This document shows positions 53,024 to 64,000 of a stretch of 64,000 nt of DNA, one piece after another (position 1 is the first letter of the stretch; every line of letters begins with the position of its first letter). A model generated the notes under the pieces. That model was not told where the DNA came from. It ran no database searches and saw only the letters and a program-made list of their open reading frames with translations. This DNA comes from Pocillopora verrucosa (lineage: Eukaryota > Cnidaria > Anthozoa > Scleractinia > Pocilloporidae), in NCBI RefSeq assembly GCF_036669915.1, contig NC_089313.1, forward strand, positions 4,971,585-5,035,584, given 5' to 3'. Made by a program: the position numbers and the translations under genes.

Positions 53024-54299
53024 TTCAGCTACATCAAAAATAGTTATTTGTGAGTTAATAAAAGTGAAGTGCCATGAAATGTTGTGATTGGTGTGATGTT
53101 TAGTACACATATTCTGAAACTTTCTACTATGGTTGTATGGAGAATTATTTATAATTTAGCTGTGCATAGCTATTGATCTCTGTTCGTGTTATTTTTCTTT
53201 TTGGTGGGGGGGCGAGACAGTAATTTTTTTTGTTATTACGTGACTATTATCTATTCTGGATATCTTCAATCATTCATGTCTACGTTGATGATCTTTTCAA
53301 GTGATGAAAGTAAAAGAAGAACTTGGTTTCCTAAAACCTCAATGGAATACATTGGCTGCTGGCTATCTGATAATCAATTGTGTTGCAATGGAATGCTGTC
53401 TGTCTGGGGAACTTTCTTAGTACTATGTTATTGTTTGTAGAAAGGGGTTAAAGTTGACAGGAAGTTCTTGGAAAGGTAACCTTAGGCTGCATATTAAGCA
53501 CTCGGCTTATATGGACTCTGTCTACTAATGCTTTTTACTCTTGAGTGACCATAAATGAATTTTCCCAAACAATAGCAACACATGTTCAAACGGAAAGCTT
53601 TTGAGAAGAAGGAGAATCAATTACACAATACAATTCACTTCAAAATTAGCCTCTTGAAGGCTCCAGACAGTACACAGTATTGATGTTAAAATCTTGAGAG
53701 TTTCAGGGCAAGAGGACTCTGTATTTAAAGTACTTCAACAATACAGATGAGAATAAGACCACAACCATGGTTACAGGCATTAAAAAAACTTGGTTTGAGG
53801 TCAAACCATCACATTTTCCAGTTATTGTTGGCTGTTCAATACAATATGTCAAAAGTTTGCATTTTAGTTGTAAATAATACCTTAGATTTGAAGAAGGGAA
53901 TAGGAGGGGAAACAACATTTTTTGTGGGTTTTGCCAAATTTGGATGACTACACAATAGACATGGACACAACAAATATTTTACAAATACAAACAGTCAAAG
54001 TGCCTGATGTTCATTTTATAAATACTTTGGGCTTCTTTTTCATAACTAAGGTAAGGTAGTTTGCATTAATGCTTCTAGCTTGCAATAATTCTTTAATTTT
54101 CTTCAGTCCATCATCTCACCCATGAAAAAGGCAAGGCTCCTATATTTGCTTTCCTAATGAGGTAAGTGTGTTGAGAGGCCAAGAAAAAGCAGCAATGTAA
54201 CAAATTCCCAGGAGTCTAGTAAACCTGGTTAGAATTTTCTGTTCAAAACATTTCACAATCTTTGAACTGTCACTTGGTATTGTTGACAACAGGCTGTCA

Positions 54300-54481
54300 T
54301 TAACCCTTTACACCCTACGAGTGATAAGCATCTAATTTCTCCCAACAGTATAATGAAAATAAAAGAAACAGCAGCCAATTCAAGAAGCTCTTGACTGTTA
54401 CATTCTCTTTGTAAGTACCATGAGGAATCCAAAGAGAACAGTATGGAGAATATGCATACTGATGTAAGTGTGTAAAGGGTC
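54300..54481 (+). mobile_element. TTAA-MITE subfamily A, internally shortened
   Basis: TTAACCCTTTACACCCTACG to GTGTGTAAAGGGT, 27 bases downstream of the ESS2 stop codon, so it may form part of the ESS2 3' UTR. Confidence 0.82.
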
Positions 54482-54508
54482 GATATGGTACATAAGGCAC
54501 TGAAGAAG

Positions 54509-57500
54509 TCAGTGCTTTGGCAACTTCAGGAGGTTGTCTGTAAGTGATGCACTCTGTGTTGGTGTGGAACTGTGATCCTTTGGTGTTGCAGGGGTGGACT
54601 GCTGAACATGAACAGGGGTAGAGCTGGCTGATCGTGGATATGATGGCGATGGTGTATAACTTGCACGTAATGATTTGTCAGTTCCTGTTCTGATTCCAAG
54701 TCTTTGTGAGGCCAGCCTTTGCGCAGCAGGTGACATTTGCCCTAAACGATCCACAGTGTTCATATGTTTTGGACTCCTGCATAACAAAGTTTAAAACACT
54801 TAGTAACAGGAGAGCACAGCTCTCCAATCATAGTATTATTGCTGTGCAGGGATTTGTTTCAGTTCACCTCCATAAGCCTATAACTCTTAAGAGTGACTTG
54901 CATCTAATTTATCCTTAGAATATAAACCCTTAATCAAACATTAAGATCACAAGAATAAAAGGACAAGATCACCATCTAAAAGGCTCTTGATTGTTAAACA
55001 AATTCTCCACAAAAGCATCTTAGGAAAGGTATGGAAAACAGTATAGAGAACATGTTAAAGAGTAAAGGAGGATAATGATAATAAATCAACAACATAGAAA
55101 AAAAAAAATGGTTTGTAAATTTTTAAAGTAAAGTGAAAAAATTATACCACAGCATGGCCCTGTCAGGAATAATATTCTGTCTTAAATTGTTTAGCTTTTT
55201 TTACCATTCACTACATCATCTCCCCACCTGCCAATCAATGCTGTTGCCCTGGCTAAAGCATCTCTTCTTTTCTGACGATGTTTTCTGTTGACTTTGTCAG
55301 CCAGGGCCAGTCCTAACTGGTCCCTTTTTTTAGGTTCTGGCATTTTAAAGGTTGGGCCAGGGGTGGCAGTTATTGGTGTATCACCTCCATCCAATCGGAA
55401 AGGAGTTCCTTCAATGCTGCCCCAAGTCATTAGCGGTGATGCATCTACACCTGCATGAAACCAAAGTACCATCAAAGTATTCTGGAATTCTTATGCACAA
55501 GAATTGTTCTCTTAATAAAACAAGAGACAAAAAAACCTTTTTCTGTTTTCATTTAGAACAGGTGTTTATCATTTTATGAAAATGAGTTGACTATAGGCCA
55601 ATTAAGAAACTTTGTGAAAATTTTCAATTTTGATGATTCAAGGGATACATTTTTCAAAAACTTTTGGCAATAAGACAAACCCCCTAAAATTTTCCAGAAC
55701 TGAAAAAAAATAGCTCAGCTTGTAGGCTGTTGTTTTGTGTAAGTACTATACAGAGTCATTTCTGGTTACAGGAAACATACTTTACCTGTGTCAACCAGTC
55801 AAAAATTCTCTCCACTACATCTTCACTCTCCAATAACTCAAAAACTTGTCTATAATGTGTAATATTGTAATTTTTGCCTTTAAAAAAAACCTTTTATCAC
55901 ATACTTACTTGCTTGCTGTTATACCAAACCATGATAAGACATGATAATCTCAGTCAGATTTGGCTCGAGTTAATAATTTGCTTCCTCAATCATTATTTGT
56001 CAGGTGTTTTGTTTTTGTTTGTTTTTACATAATAAATGACCTTGGTAAAAGGTGCTAAGCCTCCGTAAAAAAAAAAATTCAATTACCTGGAGCAGGTGAG
56101 GGTGTGGCAACAAAACCATACCCATTCACTCGTGGAGTTTCACCAGCACCTTGGATCTGCCCATCTACTCCAACTTTGCCTTGTTTTGCAGCTAGACGAC
56201 TTGCTGCTTCAGCAGCAGCAGCCAACTTATTATCACAAGAATCATTAGGAAATGGATCCCTTTTAAATCTACTGTTTTCATGCTGTATTTGCTGTCTTTT
56301 AGTAAACTTTCCCTCTATTTTCTCAGTAACAGAAAGCTCAACGCCATCAGGGTAATACATCAGAGCATTTTTGTTGGTGTAATTCCATGTCTCAATCATT
56401 GATGGTCTCTCCTCATTTTTGAATTGATCACCATTTTCAGGAGCTGGTAAAGCAAGAGTTTTCTCTCTCCTCTCTTTCTGTTCTAGTTCTTTCTCATATA
56501 GCCACTTATATTTTTCTCTGTGTTTTTGGGCAGCAGTGTCCATGATCTGTTCAAAGGAAGCATTATCTTCACTGGTGTTCTTTACAAGAAACTTGTCTAG
56601 TGATAAGTCGGAATCCTGTTTCTTACTCTCTGACTTGTCACCTGCTAAGTGATTTCCTGTCGGAGCACCACTAGTCTCGCTGTTATCTGATGTCATTGTA
56701 CCTGAGGGTGCTGGTGTTCCTTGAATAGTACTGGGAGTGTCAAATGTAGCTGGTGTAGCTGAAAGTAAAAAAAGAAACAACCTCCTTTAAATACATGCAA
56801 ACTGTAAAATAGTTAATCTGGTCTAATGAAAATCAATGTTTTGTTTTTGCCATAATATGTTACTTTCAGAGTCTACCACCACTTTCAAGACCTCTAACCA
56901 ATCTCTACTTAGCCTGAAGCAGGCTATCATTATTAGGTTTCACTTTACAGCCCCTCTCTGGGCACTGCCACCTATTACAACATCTGCAGCCACTTATGGT
57001 AAAAGTCATTACAACTGTTGTGTTGTTATATGAATGTTTGGATAAGAGTATACCTGACACTTCTAAAATGAAAGAAAAGCCATCATCAGATATTAAGTAA
57101 CTGTCTCTGAGGATGACTTCTACTATTTCTATTGTTCAAAACAAAGGTCACTTTCAGTAAACAACAGTTACTTCCAGGACAGATGATCACATCTCACTAT
57201 TAGCCAACAGTCCACTCTTATGCTACCCCCCCTGTTTTTGTTTCATACATTAACTGATATAGTGATGGAGGCTCAAAATAATGCATCAGCGGGGGGTATA
57301 AGAACATAGTTTACTTTTATCGAGTGAGTTGATAATGTACAATAAGCTCTGTAAAGAGTTTCTGAAGCTGACCATTCCAGCACCTGCCCTTTGTAAGAGC
57401 AAGCAGAGGAATTGTGATTAATATCCACTCTGAGAACAGGCTAATACTCAAAATGTCAGCTCTAAAAAATCTTTACGGAGGCCAATTTACATTATCAACC

Positions 57501-58294
57501 CAGTTGATAAAATCAAATTATCTTGAAGCCCAAAATAGTTCATGTGCATTACCACAAAAAAATTGCATTCAGTACTTTCATTTGTACTCACCCAATGAAC
57601 CACCTGGTGTTTGTGTCACTTGATATCTGGCTGAAATTTCACGTAACTTTTCCATGTCATTATGTTCAACGGCATCAAGGTACTCATGCTGTGCTCTGAG
57701 TTTTGAAAGCTCAGGGAAGAAGTCCCGTTGAATGATTTTGTTCAAAGACTGTAAAGAGAAAAAAACAACTTTTTGTGTATCTGATATACATAAAATCATA
57801 CTCAATTGATTGGAAACCTTTTCGTGTCAAATTGAAATAGGGTAATTTAGTACTATCGACTGAGTTGATAACGCAAATTGAGCACTGTTAAGCGTTTCAA
57901 AGCCGATGTCTCAAGCATAAACCCTTTGAGATAGGTCATATGTTCAGATGGACTCTACTGATTATACTATCAGGGGGCCCTTTTCTTTAAAAGTCTCAGT
58001 GGCAAGATTTTCATACTGCAATATACAGTGTACTTCATGATGCACAAAGTTCTTTGATAAAAGCAAATGATCACAAAAAAATAGATTAGGCCCAAGGCTT
58101 TATTTCAGATTAGTACTTAGCTTTTTCCCAATAATACAAACGAATGACATGACGGTGTAAACCTTTCTAAAGGCACTCACCTGAACGTAAGTTTCTTCAT
58201 CAAGTACTTTGACATGACCTTTTCCTTTCGATTCTGTGGTAGATTGTTGCACCGTACTAACACTCAACTGATCCCCCCTTTTTACTAACGCCAT
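54509..58294 (-). CDS. ESS2: splicing factor ESS2 (DGCR14)
   Basis: Nuclear protein associated with the catalytic (C) spliceosome; known in human as DGCR14/ESS2. Five exons in register: 58294-58181, 57748-57592, 56758-56087, 55450-55228, 54776-54509, giving 477 aa (human 476). Conserved pieces in order: VLDEETYVQ and IQRDFFPEL (N-terminal helical region), PATFDTPS, TSEDNASFEQIM, NALMYYPDGVE, TRFKRDPFP-like SRFKRDPFP, GKVGVDGQ, GYGFVATPSPAPG, LMTWGSIEGTPFRL, LRASYTPSP, and SLTDNLLKLP near the C terminus. ATG 58294 is chosen because it gives the family length and follows the last in-frame upstream context; an in-frame ATG at 58360 is possible. An upstream ATGGCGGACAGC near 58391 lies in a YY1-like site and opens only a short frame. 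Introns hold MITEs and two inverted-repeat elements. Confidence 0.95.
54876..55069 (+). mobile_element. TTAA-MITE subfamily A, eroded ends
   Basis: AACTCTTAAGAGTGACTTGC to GTTAAAGAGTAAAGGAGG; last ESS2 intron. Confidence 0.75.
57318..57512. mobile_element. inverted-repeat element related to 16184-16427
   Basis: The left arm GAGTTGATAATGTACAATAA faces TTTACATTATCAACCCAGTT near 57486, and GGAGGCCAATTTAC recalls the GGTGGCCAATTTAC arm of the 16-kb element. ESS2 intron 2. Confidence 0.55.
57851..57930. mobile_element. solo half of the same inverted-repeat family
   Basis: CGACTGAGTTGATAACGCAA followed by TTGAGCACTG resembles one arm of the element at 57318; no facing arm nearby. ESS2 intron 1. 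Confidence 0.4.
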
Positions 58295-59029
58295 GTTAAT
58301 AAATTTTCGTAAAGCGTTCGGCTCCTTATCCCGTTGAAGAAAAGGTAAGTGAGACGACAAAGTTACGTTTTACCTCGAGAGCTGTCCGCCATATTGAGCT
58401 GTGACGAAATTACTTAGTAACCTCTCGACGTAATAAACATGAACTCGCTGCTTCGCGCACTTCCGGTCACCCTCGACGAGGATCTACAGTTGCCGTAAAA
58501 CTGCCCCCTACTCTCAAAAGAAAATATACGTAAGGGTAGAAAGTAGAAGGAGGGGAGGGGGGCGGTGGCGGCTGTACACAGACAACGTAGGTAACGGAGC
58601 AAGAAACCATGAGGCTGGAAAGTATAACCGTGTTTGCACAGGATACTGTAAAGTCACAAGAACCATGTTGCTCGCTTTCATCAGTCTGTGACAGGCACTG
58701 CCAAGTACAGGTGTGGCTTTTTCGGGTACGTTCCATTTTCTGCTCACCCTATTTTTTCAAAGCTCCCAACAAAGAAAAAAGAAACCTTTTGGATTTTTCA
58801 CATTATTCTTGGCCATCGTTGTTTCAACTGATTTTTAAAGAAAACCTATAACATGATAACCTAAGTCATCGTTAAACATATTCCGGGCATCATTGAAATA
58901 GGGAATGATTAATTGGAGGCTAAAGAATTTAAGCTCATCAGTAGGAGCTAACCTTAGTTTAAAACTATACTTATTAATGTTCCAATGTAACTTTTCCTTG
59001 TTAAAGTCATAAAGCAAGTCTGATACTGA

Positions 59030-59194
59030 ATCCTTCACACCCCGACTTCAGCAACATTTGCTGTCGTACTGACTTGGAGAATTTGTTTGACAGTCAAGAA
59101 CTTCAAGATTGAAATGGTGATCATTTCCTTTAATCTAATGACCAGAGTGTTGATTTAGCAGCCTTACCATGGGGTAAGTAGATGCTAGTCACTC
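59030..59194 (-). mobile_element. TTAA-MITE subfamily A, degraded
   Basis: TCCTTCACACCCCGACTTCA to GATGCTAGTCACTC; directly abuts the next copy in the same orientation. Confidence 0.6.
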
Positions 59195-59404
59195 TTTACC
59201 CTTTACACCCTAAAATCAGTATGCATATTCTCCATACTGTTCTCTAAACATTTCCTAAAATGCTGACAGAGAATTTGTCAAAAAATCAAGAGCTTCTCTT
59301 GTTGGTGATCAGCTCCTTTATTCTCCTGACCTTAATATTTGATTCAGCTGTGATATGGTAAGGAGAAATTGGATGCCTGTCACTCTTAGGAGTTACAGAG
59401 TTAA
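59195..59404 (-). mobile_element. TTAA-MITE subfamily A
   Basis: TTTACCCTTTACACCCTAAA to GGAGTTACAGAGTTAA. Tandem, same-orientation neighbour of the copy at 59030. Confidence 0.85.
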
Positions 59405-59941
59405 GGATTTAATGGTTGTACTCTTCCACTCCCTTGATCTAAATTTTAATTCTCTGCACCATCTTTCACACATTTCCTTCCAATTTGGCACTGCAACTAT
59501 GGTGTTGAATCAAACAATACCCTTGTGTTGATGTTTCTTTCTTTGCATTTTAGATCATTCCTCCCTCCCAAGTTAAAAACTAAACATGGAAAATCAGTCA
59601 CTGACAAAAATTATTTCAAACAATGGCTTTATTTGTTCCTGCACTATAAATAAATCACTCACACTAATAAATTAGTCTAGTCCAAGCCAAAAACAAAAAA
59701 TAAGCACAGTTTAACATGCAGTTTGGAATTCCTACAACAGCCTATGTATTTGAGTTTTTCAATGAAAATTAACTGCACTACAGAATAATACATGTATTTC
59801 ATGGAATGCTAAGAAAAAAAGAGAATGTCATCCTTTGACCCATTTGTGCTAATGAATGTCATGGATTCCCAAAAACTATTCCTACATTATTACATTAATA
59901 CTCTTAGCACTCAGACACACTGCCCAGCTAGGCTGGGTCTT

Positions 59942-62499
59942 TTACTTAAAAGAAGTCTTGACTGCACGCTCATGTAAGGGACAAGGTGGGCGATAATTTC
60001 CAACCATTGGCTTTCCATCACGATTCATCACGGATCTGAATGCATCCATCTAAATAGAGGAATACAAGAGATGAATGTAAAAAACTGCTCAAGCTGCCTA
60101 GATATTTTTAACTTTCCTTCAGGGAGCAACAAAAGAAATTAGTTTCCATCTCCTTTTTATCAATCAATTTATTTACCAGTACCAGTATCCTTTCATATGC
60201 TGGCCTTTTTTTCAACCAGGTGTGCTCATATTTACTATACACACTGGATAATTTACCAGAATATTTATTAGTGGAAATCTTACATTAAGAAGACACTGGT
60301 GACAGTCCCCTAAGTATCCACTGATGTGGATTTCCCCACATTAAATTGGTCTTCACCTACATTAGTCATTTTGATTTTTTAAAATTATTGTTCCCTTTTT
60401 TCAGAGGGAAGTTGAATGTCTTTATGTCCAAGGTTTGGCTGACATACTCACATACTTACACATTTGACCATAAATGAATCATTTGAACTAGAGGTTGATA
60501 TGTTCAGTGATATTCAGTCAAATTTCCACCAATAGAAGGCCCGCACTAAAGCTTACAATAGTTTGTCTTTATATCAGTTGAGATGTCTGCCTTCTGCCTG
60601 CTATCAGGATGTCAAGACATCACTGAAAACCAGCTGATAAGCCACTAACCATCAATTTGACAAACCAAGTTTTTTATTGGCCCATGAACAGCTCAGGGTT
60701 GATTGATAAGCTAAACAAGGCCACCAATTGTTTGAATGATGCAATATATTGATCTGATAGTTAACATAACCTGATTATACGAACAATTTAAAAAACTTTT
60801 TTTTTCTTTTCATAGAATCTGAAGAATGAATGGTACATACCTGGGCTTTAGACACTTCAAGAGGTTTCTTAAATACAATCCATTTGACGCATTCAGCCAG
60901 AGGGGGAGTGGTAAGGGAACCATCGTAGGTATAATAATCTGTGAGGGCTGCAAAATAATGAATGTGTCAGGTTGTATTAATATAAAAATCAAATGTTTTA
61001 ACGGGAATAAGTGACTAAAATTTGTGAGATTAAGAATCAGGACTTACTTGCTGGCAAAATAGCCTGCATATCATACTTCCCAGGCACTGTGACAGAGGTT
61101 CCCTAAAAGAATGTTTTAAATCAGTTTATTTTTCTCTCTAAAATAGCTTACTGTATCTAAATGATGAGCATAAACTTAACTAGACATGATTACTAGCCAC
61201 TATTCAGGAAATATGCCTACACTCACCCCCTTCTCAGAACAATCAAAGACCAAACTCAAGAAAAGAGCAGAAATATAACCTAAAACTTAACCTTTTTACA
61301 CCTGAACATCAGAAAGCAAATTCCCCATACTGTTCTTTATGCATTTCCAAGGAGAATTTGTATAACAGTTGAGAGCTTCTCTGGTTGGTGATGATTTCCT
61401 GTAGTTTTGTGACCTTTAAGCGTGGTTCTGGGGTAATATTGTAAGAAGGAACTACATGCTAGTTACTCTTAGGGGCCAAAGGTTAAGAACAGAAAGTTTT
61501 AGAAGGTCAGAATACTTACAGGATCTTTCACTTGAGGAAGTAAGTCTATGATTGGTTTCAGGGCTGCATTTTCTGCTCCAACCTACAAAGGGCAACACCA
61601 ACCTAAGATAAATTTTCTGATGCAGTCAGAACACCATTCCAAATAAAGAACACTGAAAAAAAGTACCTTCAAGAAGAATCCTAACACACATAAACCATTT
61701 GGGCCGCCAGAGCCAACAGCATCCTTGAAACTGGGACAAGTTGAATTCCAGTGAACAAAATGTAACTGCAAAAAATATTAAGACAAAATGTTTAAGGTTT
61801 TGATTCAAAGAAAAAGATTTTTAGTCATGAAAATTAAGACTGTCAGTGTTCTAATTCCTTTCAAGGAAGTTCAGAGAGTTGAGAAATTTCAAAATAGTGA
61901 AATTTTACACCCCAAGGACTAATTCCTGTTGGGAGTCACATACCAGTACCTATTGAGACAAAAAGAGGGAGTCTTCCCTTCCCCACCATCTCCCCCACAG
62001 ACAAATTTTTTTCAACACTGTCCAGTCATGTAGAAATATGTTGTGGACATGGGATTGTCCAACTGCTCTACCTTACTTGTGCAGGTGTTAACTAAAGTTA
62101 TTTTTTCCAATTTTATATGATTTTATAACACATAAGAAGCAACAGCTAACTCAGATTATGTGACAAGAAAATGGAAGTAATATTCCTTCAATACTCTAAA
62201 AGCCTTATAGTTCAGTATACAGCTGACGGGGAATACAAGGGTGTAAAAGGTTGTGTAATTATTGATATTTTTACAAGTAAAATGAAAAAACAAAAACAAA
62301 AAAAATGTTCTGACACTTATGTGATGAAAAATTATCAAAATTTCACCTCAGGGTCTGTAATATTACTACATTTCTTTTACCTCGGCTGGGTACATCTTTC
62401 CATCTACTCTGTGTTCTGAGCCCTCGGCATCATTGCCACCCCAGTGAAAATGAAATTGCTCAAAGTTGTACTTTGCAGTCAACATTCCTCCAGTTAGTT
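59942..62499 (-). CDS. alpha-carbonic anhydrase, 3' part
   Basis: Zinc enzyme for reversible CO2 hydration; in corals such enzymes serve pH control, calcification and carbon supply to symbionts. Six exons in register: 62499-62381, 61765-61667, 61582-61520, 61102-61048, 60947-60841, 60049-59942, about 184 codons. Zinc ligands are visible as QFHFHWG (two His) and LHFVHW (third His). SEHRVDG supplies the gatekeeping Glu, and [12 protein letters not shown] holds the Thr that orients the zinc-bound hydroxide, so the active site looks intact. VLGFFLKVG and the C-terminal [11 protein letters not shown] are typical. The protein ends shortly after the fold, with no GPI or membrane tail. The exon at 62499 begins in phase 1, so at least one upstream exon, with the QSPI region and any signal peptide, is missing; I could not find it up to 64000, and it likely lies beyond the edge. 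Cytosolic versus secreted type is therefore open. Confidence 0.93.
61287..61486 (-). mobile_element. TTAA-MITE subfamily A
   Basis: TTAACCTTTTTACACCTGAA to GGGGCCAAAGGTTAA, between carbonic anhydrase exons at 61102 and 61520. Confidence 0.85.
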
Positions 62500-64000
62500 C
62501 TGATGCCAAAAAGTGTTAAAACTAATATCAACTTTGGACAAATGCCATGACAACTGAATGATATTAGAGCAATGTAATTAAGTATATTTTGAAAAGTTTA
62601 AATAAATTAAGCAGCTAAATAATACTCATCTAATACAATCCTAAAACACAATTCCAACAGTACAAATCTGTTTTTCTGTGTCGCAGTGAACAAGTCATGG
62701 TAGCATTTCAATGCTTGCAGGAAAAAAATAAAAATTAAAAAATTAAAATAAAAAAAAAAGAAAGAAGAAGAAAAGAAAATATTTTAACATGTGAACATCA
62801 GGTGCAGGAATATTACATAAGTGAACAACACGTTGCCTCTATAAGACTAGTGATAAATAAACATTGTATTTTGAGAAGTCTAAATGAATTAGGCAGCTTG
62901 ACAATACTTATCCAATACAATCCTAAAATACAATTCTCATAATACAAATCTGTTCTCTGTGTGGAAGTGAACAAGACATGGTAGCATTTCAATATATATA
63001 TATTTTTTTCTTTTATTTTGTGTTTTAATGCTTGCAGTTGGAAAAAAAAAGAAGTAGAAGAAGAAAAGAAAATATTTTAACATGTGAACATCAGGTGCAG
63101 GAATATTACATAACTGAGCAACACGTTGCCTCTCTAAGACTAATGATGAATAAAACATTACATGTAATAATTTATGGTAATATTATTTATTGCTTTTTTT
63201 ATTTGTTGACCACTCTAGAAACAAAACAACCCTCCTTTCATTTCTACGGGTTTGTGAATTGAAGCGAACTGTTTTAATTGAAGTTGGCGTCGTCTCAGTG
63301 TCACCATCCAGAACAAATTACTGTATTGGGTACTCAAAACGAGCCTTGGTGAACTATATACTATCGAGGGTCTGAAGAGAAAAAACTACGTCGTTTGAAC
63401 TGTTTGTTTGATATTTGTTCGGAGCCAAAAATTGCCATAAGCTCATAAATAGACTAATCGAGTGCTTCCTGACAGTAATTTCAATATTCGCTTTGTTCGA
63501 GATGTAAGAAAGCTTTTGTCATTAATTTTTTGTGCAAGAGTGCAATTACGTAAGACATATTGTGCATCTGAAGTACTCCTTGTTTCGTGAATAAATATCC
63601 TTAAGTAATTATATGCAATATGAAGCGTTTAAGGACCGTTATTATTGTTCTTAATTTAAATTCATTCGATGGTTGGTGCGTTCAGACATTTCCTTATCGC
63701 TGCCAATAGCCTTTTTCGTGCGGGGAAATAACGAGATAAGTTTTTGGGACGACACTATCGCTTAAAACATAACAACGGTTGGATTGGGACGAGACGGAAT
63801 GGAGACATGGGTGTGCTTGGGGTGTGACCAAATAAATAATACGCGTCGGCTTTCATCACACACTGCCAGGACGGTCGCAAAAAAGTGCCTAACGAGCTCA
63901 AGGCATTTTCATCAATACCAATCACGCACGGATCTTCTCCTCGTTTAACAGATGCGAACTAACTCACAAAAATATTTCTCTAGGTAGAAAATAACGATTG
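62500..64000. other. carbonic anhydrase intron or upstream DNA
   Basis: No exon recognised. It contains the tandem duplication at 62575-63155. The last 600 bases are more GC-balanced (CGCACGG, GACGGAATGG, CGCGTCGGC) and could be another promoter, but nothing coding is evident. Confidence 0.4.
62575..63155. repeat. tandem duplication of about 285 bp
   Basis: Two diverged direct copies, about 62575-62862 and 62863-63155. Each runs from a TATTTTGA(A/G)AAGT-like start through CAATCCTAAAA(C/T)ACAATTC, CATGGTAGCATTTCAAT and ATCAGGTGCAGGAATATTAC to CACGTTGCCTCT. The second copy has an extra AT/T-rich stretch (62994-63024). Confidence 0.8.

Larger units (their letters stand above)
51699..54508. other. 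TAZ-kinase 3' UTR and intergenic region
   Basis: No coding exon recognised. It holds a MITE, a short direct duplication (GCTTAGAAGGAAATTGCTTT at about 52331 and 52374), a TG/TA microsatellite, an AATAAA near 53058 and a degraded MITE-like relic at 53530-53706. The 3' UTR could end near 53080. Confidence 0.4.
58295..59941. other. ESS2 promoter region and intergenic DNA
   Basis: 58295-58620 is the likely ESS2 promoter and first non-coding exon. A C/T-rich block (minus strand) at 58548-58575 follows. No coding exon recognised. Two tandem MITE copies and the probable carbonic anhydrase 3' UTR (TTTATT near 59629 as a minus-strand AATAAA) fill the rest. Confidence 0.4.

Overview
The window is nuclear DNA from an intron-rich, AT-rich animal genome. 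I read it as an anthozoan cnidarian, probably a stony coral. The reasons are the mix of typical metazoan split genes with GT-AG introns (plus one GC-AG intron), a tRNA-derived SINE, many short TTAA-bounded elements, an inverted-repeat element with a GACGAAGGGCTAACGCTCG core of the kind common in marine invertebrates, and a wax-ester-synthase/DGAT-type acyltransferase, which fits an animal that stores wax esters. The taxonomic call is an inference.

Layout, left to right. 1-3 kb: a small unrecognised gene (minus) that may share a divergent promoter with a candidate plus-strand first exon at 1845-1904. 3.0-7.8 kb: TGS1, snRNA/snoRNA cap hypermethylase (minus). 8.8-9.6 kb: a Tigger/pogo-like non-autonomous transposon. 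11.4-14.5 kb: an SRSF3/SRSF7-like SR splicing factor (minus). 14.5-23.6 kb: no recognised gene, many repeats. 23.6-26.9 kb: WS/DGAT acyltransferase, 3 exons (plus). 26.9-30.3 kb: intergenic. 30.3-40.8 kb: DDX52 (yeast Rok1), rRNA-processing helicase, 18 coding exons, all resolved (plus). 42.9-51.7 kb: a 13-exon gene joining a CBP/p300-type TAZ zinc finger to a protein kinase domain (plus); it is the most unusual gene here and carries a one-base frameshift near its 3' end. 54.5-58.3 kb: ESS2 (DGCR14), spliceosome-associated, 5 exons (minus). 59.9-62.5 kb: the last six coding exons of an alpha-carbonic anhydrase (minus); its 5' part was not found in the window.

Four of the recognised genes (TGS1, the SR protein, DDX52, ESS2) act in RNA processing, but they lie on both strands with kilobases between them, so no operon is implied. 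Repeats dominate the rest. About 35 copies of a roughly 210-bp TTAA-flanked MITE superfamily (three subfamilies, here called A, B and C) sit in introns and intergenic DNA. One copy is inserted inside another at TTAA, which shows the target-site duplication directly and points to a piggyBac-type mobiliser. Splice sites for DDX52, the acyltransferase, the TAZ-kinase, ESS2, the SR protein and carbonic anhydrase were worked out by hand, with intron phases checked across each junction.
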